DNA from: an uncultured Ruminococcus sp.
GTDB lineage: Bacteria; Bacillota; Clostridia; Oscillospirales; CAG-272
DNA length: 6,499 bases
Direction: 5' to 3'
Assembly: GCA_902773455.1 (NCBI GenBank)
Contig: CACYEW010000149.1
Location: 1-6,499, forward strand
Shown here: positions 1-5,443 of the stretch, piece by piece
Position numbering within the stretch: the first letter of the stretch is position 1
Layout: every line of letters begins with the position of its first letter
Made by a program: the position numbers and the translations under genes
The notes under the pieces: model-generated
Databases searched by the model: none
Told to the model about the DNA's origin: nothing
Seen by the model: the letters and a program-made list of their open reading frames with translations, nothing else

Positions 1-1031
1 CCGATATCAAAAAGATCGTAGTCGCTTGAACCGTATTCGGTAACGGAGCGCATCGAATATATCTCGTCGTAAACGGAAAGCAGATCGCAGTCTTCGTCAG
101 GCGTAAGCGCCTGCTCGACGAGCAGTTCACTTATCGCGCTGATATAAGGAAGCACGCGCTGCTTGAAATTCTTTACGTTGACAACGCTCAGTATCGTCGG
201 ATATCCGTCGCGCTCGAGCGAATATTTGCCGATGAAATCGTCGACGATCTTCATTCCGATATCGTAGGCGTCTATATGCGGATCTTCTTTTACCGCGTTC
301 AGCCAGCCGGTATAATACTGCCCGGCGCCCGGTTCTTCTTCGGGCGAGGCGATCATCACGTCCGTAAATTCGCTTATCGCCGCAATGATCTCCGTGTTGC
401 TCATAAGGCACAGGTCGAAATCGATAAAATCGAATCTGTTGCCGTTTTTATAAAACTTGCTGGCGGCAAACGCGCCGACGGTATCCGGAAGAGTCATATA
501 ATCGTAAGAATTGTCGTCGAAGCTGTGACCGTAGACCGGACCTGCGCCGTGATCCCAGAATATGAGATCGTAAACGTCGGCAGGATAATTTTCATAACAG
601 AAATCTATAAACGCGGTCAAAAGCTCCGGATCAGACATATAATATCTCGAACATCCGGGCAGGCCGCGATTCTTGAGCAGCTTCATCTTGCCGTGCGATT
701 CGTTTTCGCCCTTGCCCGTAAGCTCCCAGACCTGGTTGTAAACGGCGCTTACCGCCGACGCTCCGGTCAGATATTCGTTTTCAAGGCACCATTTTTTCGA
801 GCCGCCCGTGATAACTATGAAATTCAGGTTCTCGTTATAGTCGGAGAGCATAGCCTGCTTCAGGTTCTCGGATGCGAACGCCGAGTCGCTTTCAAGGTTA
901 GAGCCGCAGCAGTACATCATCACGGTACGTACCGGGACCTCTTCCGCGGCGGCTGCCTGTACCGACGGCAAAAAGCTCACGGTCATGGTGATCGTGAGCA
1001 AAAAGCTCAGAAATACCTTAAATTTTTTCAT
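1..1031 (-). CDS. Clostripain-family (peptidase C11) cysteine protease, exported; C-terminus cut by window edge
   Basis: I translated this by hand from an ATG at 1031 to the left edge: 343 codons, open at the 3' end. Residues 1-26 form a Sec signal peptide: a Lys-rich start, a hydrophobic core of about residues 7-20, and a likely cut near VQA-A (about 26). The mature part opens with a C11-like stretch (VMMYCCGSNLESD, 38-50). The two catalytic positions expected in clostripain-type proteases are present: His161 in WDHGAG and Cys208 in DLCLMSNTE, followed by ASPEEEPGAGQYYTGWL (228-244), which resembles the post-Cys region of the family. Family members cleave after Arg, some also after Lys; substrate here is unknown. 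GGAG lies 7 nt before the ATG, and the upstream PLP-enzyme gene stops 21 nt earlier, so the two are very likely cotranscribed as the last visible genes of the scfA operon. The role in peptide processing is inference. Confidence 0.9.
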   Translation of the reverse strand, partial: MKKFKVFLSFLLTITMTVSFLPSVQAAAAEEVPVRTVMMYCCGSNLESDSAFASENLKQAMLSDYNENLNFIVITGGSKKWCLENEYLTGASAVSAVYNQVWELTGKGENESHGKMKLLKNRGLPGCSRYYMSDPELLTAFIDFCYENYPADVYDLIFWDHGAGPVYGHSFDDNSYDYMTLPDTVGAFAASKFYKNGNRFDFIDFDLCLMSNTEIIAAISEFTDVMIASPEEEPGAGQYYTGWLNAVKEDPHIDAYDIGMKIVDDFIGKYSLERDGYPTILSVVNVKNFKQRVLPYISAISELLVEQALTPDEDCDLLSVYDEIYSMRSVTEYGSSDYDLFDI

Positions 1032-1052
1032 ATACTATCTCCGTTCCGCCTC

Positions 1053-2390
1053 TTATCCGAGGCTGTTGAATCCGGGCGTGTTCTTTAAGACCCGGCAGGT
1101 CTTTATACCGTAGTATTTCATCACGTCGACGGCGCTTTCGTCTATGAGCTCTCCGCCGACGACGACCGGGACCGCTGGCGGGCAGCCGACCGATACGCCC
1201 GAGGCGATCTTGCCGATACATTCCCTGACCGGCAGATCGGTCGACGGCGCAAGCGCCGCGTCTCTTATACCAAGTATCCGCTTCGGCGCGTCAAGCTCCG
1301 GCGGCGCTTTTTTTATTTCCTTTTTTATAGGTACCGCCGAAAGGACGTTTTCGAGGCGCGACAGATCCGATCCGTCAACGCCGGCAGGTATCATCATCAC
1401 GAGATGATCGGGATCGGCGAATTCGCATTCGATACCGTTTTTTCGCAGTATATCCGCAAGCGACGTGCCAGTATAGCCGTAAGACTTCGGTTTTATCACC
1501 GTTTTGAGCGGTTCGTCGCCCGAAAAGACGTACCCGCGGTCGGACAAACGCGCTTTCATTTCGTAAACGTTTTTTTTCGTGCGTTTCAGATCGGATGCAA
1601 AACCTTTATACAGATAAGGATTGACGGCGTCAAGCGACTGCAGTATCAGATACGACGGACTCGAAGAAGCAAACAACGACAAAGCCTCTCTTACGTCGCT
1701 TTCTGCAAATCTGTCCGACGCGTGCAGGTACGCGCCGCCGGTAAGGACCGGCAGAGTTTTATGAGCCGAAGCGCAGCACAGATCCGCGCCGAGATCTGCC
1801 GGATGGCGCAGGGAAGAGTCGAATTTCAGATACGCGCCGTGAGCGCAGTCTGCGATAAGCAGTATACCGTATTTCCGGCATATTTCCGACAGTCCCGAAA
1901 GCGGCGTAATATTGCCGATATAGTCGGGCGTGGTGACGTACAAAGCCGTCGGTATCCCGTTTTTTTCGATGAAACCGAGCAGATCGTCCGGCGTTACCAC
2001 GCATTCAAGATACGATTTTGAATATATGAAAGATACGTCGAAGCCGAGCAGAGCGGCGGCGGAGAAAAACGACCTGTGCGCATTTCTCCCGGCGAGTATA
2101 TGCGGTTTTTTGCCGTTATGTACCGCGTATACGCACGCGAGACGAAGCATCGCCCGGATGCAGAGCGAGCTGCCCTCGGTCGAATAATACGTCGGCATAC
2201 CGAATATCTTACCCGCGTTCGTTTCGCTCCGCTTTATAACGCCCGAGGCGTGAAAAAGATCGTCCGCGCCTTCGATCTCGGTCAGATCGTATTCTTCAAA
2301 AGCGCCTTTTCCGCCGTGACCCGGCACGTGCAGGCGCAGCGCGCGGTGCGAAACGTAATCGCGCGCGAAATCACAGATCGGAGTTTTCAT
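1053..2390 (-). CDS. Orn/Lys/Arg decarboxylase family PLP-dependent enzyme
   Basis: A protein of 445 residues in the short Gram-positive branch of the Orn/Lys/Arg decarboxylases. The family decarboxylates basic amino acids to diamines or agmatine in the cytoplasm; which substrate is used cannot be read from the sequence. Motifs, numbered from ATG 2390: an N-terminal LHVPGHGGKG (20-29) matching the family's HMPGHKGG; STEGSS (70-75); the cofactor aspartate and histidine in DCAHGAY (Asp181, His184), where family members more often have DEAHGAH; and the Schiff-base lysine Lys211 in SAHKTLP. A small C-terminal domain ends the protein (about 388-433, with PPAVPVVVGGELI recalling the family's PPGIP..VPGE). 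Start: a GTG at 2399 would add three residues, but ATG 2390 fits the family N-terminus and has a purine-rich GTGAAGA just before it. The start lies inside the end of scfB (20-nt overlap), suggesting translational coupling. A decarboxylase in an scf operon is not a pairing I can explain. Confidence 0.85.
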   Translation of the reverse strand: MKTPICDFARDYVSHRALRLHVPGHGGKGAFEEYDLTEIEGADDLFHASGVIKRSETNAGKIFGMPTYYSTEGSSLCIRAMLRLACVYAVHNGKKPHILAGRNAHRSFFSAAALLGFDVSFIYSKSYLECVVTPDDLLGFIEKNGIPTALYVTTPDYIGNITPLSGLSEICRKYGILLIADCAHGAYLKFDSSLRHPADLGADLCCASAHKTLPVLTGGAYLHASDRFAESDVREALSLFASSSPSYLILQSLDAVNPYLYKGFASDLKRTKKNVYEMKARLSDRGYVFSGDEPLKTVIKPKSYGYTGTSLADILRKNGIECEFADPDHLVMMIPAGVDGSDLSRLENVLSAVPIKKEIKKAPPELDAPKRILGIRDAALAPSTDLPVRECIGKIASGVSVGCPPAVPVVVGGELIDESAVDVMKYYGIKTCRVLKNTPGFNSLG

Positions 2391-3762
2391 CGTCTTCACG
2401 CAGCGCGCGGTCTACGGCGACCGCAATCGCGCATTCGATACGCTTGCGGAACAGATCGCAGCCGTATTTGTAAACGCCCTTCACCGAACCCGTCGCGTGA
2501 TACGCGTTCGCCGCGCATCCGCCGGAGCAGTAGAGCCGTGCAAAACAGCCGCGGCATTCTTCGCGCGCGTAAAGGTTGCACGAGGCGAATTCGCTCTGTA
2601 TTTCCGTATTCGTAACGCCGGTATATATGTCGCCGAGCTTGAATTTTTCATCGCCGACGAACTGATGGCACGGGTACAGATCGCCCCACGGCGTGACCGC
2701 CATGTATTCGGTGCCGGAACCGCAGCCGGATATGCGTTTGTATATGCACGGACCGCCCGTCAGATCTATCATATAGTGGTAAAACGTGAAAGGACGTCCC
2801 TCTTTGTCGCGTTTTATCATAAGCTCCGCGAGCTTTTCGTACTGTTCGTAAATTGCCGGTTTGTCTTCCTCCGTAAGAGCGGACGGATCGTCCGGAGCGC
2901 AGACGACCGGCTCCATCGAAAGCTCGGTGAAACCGAGATCGAGCATCGTTTTTATATCGTTCAGAAAATCGGGATTTGCGTGCGTGAAGGTGCCGCGCAT
3001 ATAATACCCCTTGCCGCCGCGTGCGTCGACGAGCTTCTTGAATTTCGGAACGATACGCTCCCACGAGCCGTTGCCTGCGTAATCAACGCGGAAACGGTCG
3101 TGTATCTCCTTGCGCCCGTCGAGGCTGAGAACGACGTTATGACATTCTCTGTTCGCAAAATCGATCACGTCGTCGTCGATCTGCATACCGTTCGTCGTCA
3201 AAGTAAAGCGGAAGTTTTTGCCCTTTTCTTTTTCAATGCTTCTCGCGTAAGCGACGAGCTTTTTCACGACGTCGAAATTCATAAGCGGTTCGCCGCCGAA
3301 AAAGTCGACCTCGAGATTGCGCCTCGAACCGGAATTCTCAACGAGAAAATCGAGCGCTCTTTTGCCTACCTCGAAAGGCATAACGGCGCGTTCTCCGTGA
3401 TATTTGCCCTGACTTGCAAAGCAGTACGAGCAATTCAGATTGCACGTGTGAGCGACGTGAAGACAGAGCGCTTTTATAACTCCGGACGTTTTCTGTTTAA
3501 GCGCGTCCGCTATCGGCTCGAACGTGTCTTCGGTAAAGAGCTTTCCGGCTTCTTTGAGCGAGACTGTCTGCTCATAGCATTCTTCGATCTCTTCGACCGG
3601 TACGCCGGGATATTTCAGGGAGATCTCTTTTATAACGCCGTCTTTATCGAGATCTTCAAAAAGCCCGATTATATCGTAAGCGATATCGTCGACGGCGTGT
3701 ACCGAACCGGAGCAGACGTCCATCACTATGTTATATCCGCAGCATTTGTATCTGTGTATCAT
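2371..3762 (-). CDS. scfB: SCIFF radical SAM/SPASM thioether maturase ScfB
   Basis: A 463-residue radical SAM enzyme that installs a Cys-to-carbon thioether on the SCIFF precursor encoded just upstream. The N-terminal ~90 residues (MIHRYKCCGYNIVMDV...) look like the RRE/PqqD-like leader-binding domain seen in these maturases. The radical SAM core has the CX3CX2C cluster motif Cys107-Cys111-Cys114 (CNLNCSYC), GGEP at 156-159 and TLTTNG at 187-192. The C-terminal SPASM domain shows the full cysteine pattern for two auxiliary iron-sulfur clusters: Cys347-x12-Gly360-x4-Cys365, then Cys403-x2-Cys406-x5-Cys412-x3-Cys416 and Cys435, with Cys339 nearby. Length matches the family. AAGGGG lies 5 nt before the ATG. 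No promoter fits in the 55 nt between scfA and scfB, so expression must come by read-through of the hairpin at 3780-3803. Its last bases overlap the next gene. Confidence 0.96.
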   Translation of the reverse strand: MIHRYKCCGYNIVMDVCSGSVHAVDDIAYDIIGLFEDLDKDGVIKEISLKYPGVPVEEIEECYEQTVSLKEAGKLFTEDTFEPIADALKQKTSGVIKALCLHVAHTCNLNCSYCFASQGKYHGERAVMPFEVGKRALDFLVENSGSRRNLEVDFFGGEPLMNFDVVKKLVAYARSIEKEKGKNFRFTLTTNGMQIDDDVIDFANRECHNVVLSLDGRKEIHDRFRVDYAGNGSWERIVPKFKKLVDARGGKGYYMRGTFTHANPDFLNDIKTMLDLGFTELSMEPVVCAPDDPSALTEEDKPAIYEQYEKLAELMIKRDKEGRPFTFYHYMIDLTGGPCIYKRISGCGSGTEYMAVTPWGDLYPCHQFVGDEKFKLGDIYTGVTNTEIQSEFASCNLYAREECRGCFARLYCSGGCAANAYHATGSVKGVYKYGCDLFRKRIECAIAVAVDRALREDDENSDL

Positions 3763-3779
3763 ACTATCCCCTTAACTGC

Positions 3780-3803
3780 AAAAAATGCCGCATCAGCGGC
3801 ATT
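3780..3803 (-). terminator. Hairpin plus T-run between scfA and scfB; likely partial terminator (attenuator)
   Basis: On the minus strand AATGCCGC and GCGGCATT form a perfect 8-bp stem around a TGAT loop, running directly into six T residues (complement of 3785-3780). It starts 14 nt after the scfA stop codon and ends 17 nt before the scfB start. This is the classic form of an intrinsic terminator. Because scfB has no room for its own promoter, partial read-through is the simplest reading, and would set precursor levels above enzyme levels. Confidence 0.85.
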
Positions 3804-3817
3804 CGTTGTTTATGCGA

Positions 3818-3970
3818 TCATTTGCTTTCTTTCTTGTTTTCGCACTTCTGGTTTGCTATGCCGCAGCTCGTTTTGCAGGCAGACTGACAAGAGGTCTGGC
3901 ATTCGCCGCAGCCGCCGTTCTTCGCGCTTTCGCAAAGGTTGCGGGTCTGTATAGTTTTGATATGTTTCAT
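3818..3970 (-). CDS. scfA: SCIFF (six cysteines in forty-five) ranthipeptide precursor
   Basis: A 50-residue ribosomal peptide precursor. The opening MKHIKTIQTR and the core CGECQTSCQSACKTSC are hallmarks of the SCIFF family. The six family cysteines are Cys21, 24, 28, 32, 36 and 43. A seventh, Cys13, sits in the leader. The partner ScfB is expected to crosslink a core cysteine to the carbon of a residue further along. In the studied homologue CteA I recall Cys32-Thr37; here position 37 is Gly (codon GGC at 3862-3860). The start at 3970 is chosen over a longer in-frame reading from 4012 because GGAGG lies 8 nt upstream of it, the family N-terminus begins there, and the longer start would lie in or above the expected transcript start. 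The only arginine is Arg10. First gene of the operon, transcribed from 4031-4003. Confidence 0.96.
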   Translation of the reverse strand: MKHIKTIQTRNLCESAKNGGCGECQTSCQSACKTSCGIANQKCENKKESK

Positions 3971-3978
3971 TTTACATT

Positions 3979-3983
3979 CCTCC
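3979..3983 (-). promoter_or_regulatory. Ribosome binding site deciding the scfA start
   Basis: GGAGG on the minus strand, 8 nt before ATG 3970. It selects the 50-residue SCIFF reading over the 64-residue in-frame extension, and is the strongest Shine-Dalgarno in the window, in keeping with high production of the precursor. Confidence 0.85.
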
Positions 3984-4002
3984 GTAAGATTCTGTTGATT
4001 TG

Positions 4003-4031
4003 AATATATCATATTTTATTAAAAAAGTCAA
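4003..4031 (-). promoter_or_regulatory. Sigma-A promoter for the scfA-scfB operon
   Basis: Minus strand TTGACT (4031-4026), a 17-nt spacer, and TATATT (4008-4003), with a TG one base upstream of the -10 (extended -10, TGA-TATATT). Transcription would begin near 3996, giving a leader of roughly 25 nt that contains the GGAGG site. It is divergent from the promoter at 4077-4105. Confidence 0.85.
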
Positions 4032-4076
4032 GAGCGTACGGAATATTTAAAAAAAGTTTTAAATTTGAAATAAGTG

Positions 4077-4105
4077 TTGACAGAATGAAAAAAAAGTGAT
4101 ATAAT
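4077..4105 (+). promoter_or_regulatory. Consensus sigma-A promoter for the DUF4234 gene
   Basis: Perfect TTGACA (4077-4082), 17-nt spacer, perfect TATAAT (4100-4105), with TGA just before the -10 (extended -10). The predicted start of transcription is near 4112, and AGGAG follows at 4121-4125. The -35 boxes of this promoter and the divergent scfA promoter are about 45 bp apart, separated by an AT-rich tract. Confidence 0.9.
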
Positions 4106-4135
4106 AAACGCATTCTGAAAAGGAGATTTAGGATT

Positions 4136-4474
4136 ATGTTCAAAAAAAGATCAGTCGCGACAGTCATCATACTGTCAATAGTAACGTGCGGCATTTATTC
4201 GCTGTACTGGTTCTGGGTAGCGATCAACGAGCTTGACTCCGTCGGTCACAAGAGCATCGGCAACCTCAGCCCGATCATCCAGTTCATACTTATGTTCTTC
4301 TACGTCGGCGGCATATTCTTTGCCCTCAACGCAAACGACAACCTTAATGAAGCAAGAGCTCAGAAAGGACTTCCCGCTGTGGATAACAAGATCCTTTATC
4401 TGATATTTGCGATCATATTCCCGCTCGTTCTCATCGCTCTCGTTCAGAACGAGATGAACACCCTGGCTGAATAA
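4136..4474 (+). CDS. DUF4234-type small membrane protein
   Basis: A 112-residue protein whose first helix carries VIILSIVTCGIYSLYWFW (10-27), the signature-like opening of the uncharacterised DUF4234 family. Three membrane segments can be read: about 8-29, 47-65 and 86-104. The loop between the second and third is polar (NANDNLNEARAQKG, 65-78), and the protein ends in a short acidic tail. No catalytic motif is visible and no function can be given. The start is supported by AGGAG at 4121-4125, 10 nt upstream, and by the consensus promoter just before it. A DUF2752-type gene follows 55 nt later on the same strand. I recall these families often being encoded close together in Firmicutes, but the nature of any joint role is unknown. 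Confidence 0.85.
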   Translation: MFKKRSVATVIILSIVTCGIYSLYWFWVAINELDSVGHKSIGNLSPIIQFILMFFYVGGIFFALNANDNLNEARAQKGLPAVDNKILYLIFAIIFPLVLIALVQNEMNTLAE

Positions 4475-4494
4475 TCTGAATATCAAAGGCGGAT

Positions 4495-4518
4495 AAGGCT
4501 GTCTGCAAAGGCAGCCTT
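4495..4518 (+). terminator. Hairpin between the DUF4234 and DUF2752 genes, weak terminator or leader structure
   Basis: AAGGCTG (4495-4501) pairs with CAGCCTT (4512-4518) as a 7-bp stem with a 10-nt loop; an inner CTGC/GCAG pairing is an alternative fold. The tail (AATTCTTTATT) is not a clean T-run, so termination would be partial at best. The hairpin ends 11 nt before the DUF2752 ATG, where a ribosome binding site would be expected, so a role in controlling translation is equally possible. Confidence 0.45.
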
Positions 4519-4529
4519 AATTCTTTATT

Positions 4530-4907
4530 ATGAAGAAGCGGATAAGAAACGTCATTATAATATTCGCCGCCGCGGCGGTCCTTCTGGCTCTCTATTACTT
4601 CGTCTACAAGCGGTTCGGGCTCGGCGTGCCGTGCCTTTTCAATCTCATCACGGGGCTGAAATGCCCGGGCTGCGGCAATACGAGAGCGGTCGACGAGCTT
4701 CTGCACCTTCATTTTGCCGAGGCTCTTTCGTATAACTATATGATGCCGGCGGAGGTGCTGTTCATACTGTACGTCAGCATAAGATCGGCGGTCATATATA
4801 TAAAGACGGGCAGGCGCACGCTCGGTACCGGATGCGAACCCGCCGCCGTCGTTTTTCTGGTCGCCCTTATCGCATGGTGGATAGTACGCAATATCATAGG
4901 CGTATGA
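4530..4907 (+). CDS. DUF2752-type small membrane protein
   Basis: A 125-residue protein with the diagnostic DUF2752 block at 34-53: PCLFNLITGLKCPGCGNTRA, holding Cys35, Cys45 and Cys48. The CPGCG pair recalls a metal-binding or redox motif, but the family has no established function. Membrane segments are about 8-26, 72-92 and 105-123, the first followed directly by the Cys block, which would place it near the membrane surface. The ATG at 4530 is the only usable early start: an in-frame TAA lies at 4518-4520 and no later Met precedes residue 71. No Shine-Dalgarno is visible before it; the upstream sequence is TTAATTCTTTATT right after a hairpin. It is probably transcribed with the DUF4234 gene by read-through, because no separate promoter was found. 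Confidence 0.8.
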   Translation: MKKRIRNVIIIFAAAAVLLALYYFVYKRFGLGVPCLFNLITGLKCPGCGNTRAVDELLHLHFAEALSYNYMMPAEVLFILYVSIRSAVIYIKTGRRTLGTGCEPAAVVFLVALIAWWIVRNIIGV

Positions 4908-5140
4908 GCCGGATTCAGGTTTCCCGCCGGGATCCGCCGTACGTCTTTTTTTTATTGGTTTTGATTTTACAAAACCGCCGGTACGCGGCAAAAAGCGTCA
5001 GCAAAACGACGGTAACGGCAGGCGCCGCGTCAAAAGGCGATGCGTTCGACGAGAGCAAAAATCTGTTCGCGGACATAAACGCCGGGACGTCGGCTAAAAA
5101 AACGAAGCCGAAGAGCTGCGCATAAAATTTCAAAAAACAC
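4908..5140 (+). other. Stretch without a convincing gene
   Basis: Two weak readings compete here. On the plus strand an ORF from 4904 to 5125 (73 residues) begins in an ATGA overlap with the DUF2752 stop, has a short hydrophobic patch (YVFFLLVLIL) and a Lys-rich tail, but only a weak AGG before its start. On the minus strand an ORF (stop at 4915) reads as a more protein-like hydrophobic sequence, but has no ribosome binding site and its 5' part runs through the tRNA promoter and tRNA gene. Neither resembles a family I know. An eight-T run at about 4945-4952 has no strong hairpin in front of it. Confidence 0.3.
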
Positions 5141-5169
5141 TTGACAAACATAAAATAATGTGATATAAT
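5141..5169 (+). promoter_or_regulatory. Consensus sigma-A promoter for tRNA-Pro
   Basis: Perfect TTGACA (5141-5146), 17-nt spacer, perfect TATAAT (5164-5169), with TGA before the -10 as in the other two promoters of this window. The tRNA begins 20 nt after the -10 box, which leaves a short 5' leader for RNase P removal. Confidence 0.92.
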
Positions 5170-5189
5170 ACGTCTCGCATTTGGAAATA

Positions 5190-5266
5190 CGGGGTGTGGC
5201 TCAGTTTGGTAGAGCGCTTGGTTCGGGACCAAGAGGCCGGAAGTTCAAATCTTCTCACTCCGACCA
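5190..5266 (+). tRNA. tRNA-Pro (anticodon CGG)
   Basis: The full cloverleaf can be drawn. Acceptor stem CGGGGTG pairs with CACTCCG with one G-T; the C1-G72 pair is typical of bacterial tRNA-Pro. D stem GCTC/GAGC; anticodon stem CTTGG/CCAAG with loop TTCGGGA, placing the anticodon CGG at 5224-5226. T stem GGAAG/CTTCT with loop TTCAAAT. Discriminator A and CCA are encoded (5263-5266). It reads CCG codons, which are the common proline codon in the neighbouring genes. It stands alone with its own promoter and terminator. Confidence 0.97.
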
Positions 5267-5271
5267 GAAAG

Positions 5272-5297
5272 ATCCTCGTCAGAAGACGGGGATTTTT
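5272..5297 (+). terminator. Intrinsic terminator after tRNA-Pro
   Basis: ATCCTCGTC (5272-5280) and GACGGGGAT (5285-5293) form a 9-bp stem with one T-G pair around an AGAA loop, followed by a run of T (5293-5297). It begins 6 nt after the CCA end and should end the tRNA transcript before the CotH gene. Confidence 0.9.
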
Positions 5298-5443
5298 CAA
5301 TTGTTACGGGCGGGATAAACCGGCTGCCGCTGACGAGATCCGCCCCGACGCATCTGAGAGGAACCGGAACGGTCGGTGAAAACCGCAAATATATACATTT
5401 GAAATATTGCCAAACGGTCGGTTGATCGTAAGATGAAGCGAAA

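Noticed and set aside
276..1088. Plus-strand ORF of 270 codons
   Set aside because: It is antisense to the clostripain-family gene, which has a signal peptide, His and Cys motifs and a ribosome binding site.
2497..3954. Long plus-strand ORF of 485 codons
   Set aside because: It is antisense to scfB, which has complete radical SAM and SPASM motifs. High GC at third positions explains the long open shadow frame.
3971..4012. N-terminal extension of ScfA by 14 residues
   Set aside because: The GGAGG site falls inside the extension, the family begins at MKHIKT, and the predicted transcript starts near 3996, downstream of the longer start codon.
4904..5125. Plus-strand ORF of 73 residues in ATGA overlap with the DUF2752 stop
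   Set aside because: The ribosome binding site is weak, the leucine codons (TTA, TTG) differ from its neighbours, and no family is recognised. It is described under the 4908-5140 stretch rather than called as a gene.
4915..5232. Minus-strand ORF with a hydrophobic, protein-like C-terminal half
   Set aside because: Its 5' part runs antisense through the tRNA-Pro gene and promoter, and no internal Met has a Shine-Dalgarno. It could be a remnant, but cannot be supported.
5190..5297. tRNA-Pro as an integration (att) site
   Set aside because: No integrase gene or repeat of the tRNA 3' end was found in the window, and the terminator follows normally.
5369..5422. Direct repeat ACGGTCGGT at 5369-5377 and 5414-5422
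   Set aside because: Two 9-nt copies 45 bp apart upstream of the CotH gene could be an operator, but the match is short and not symmetric, and no promoter is visible to relate it to.
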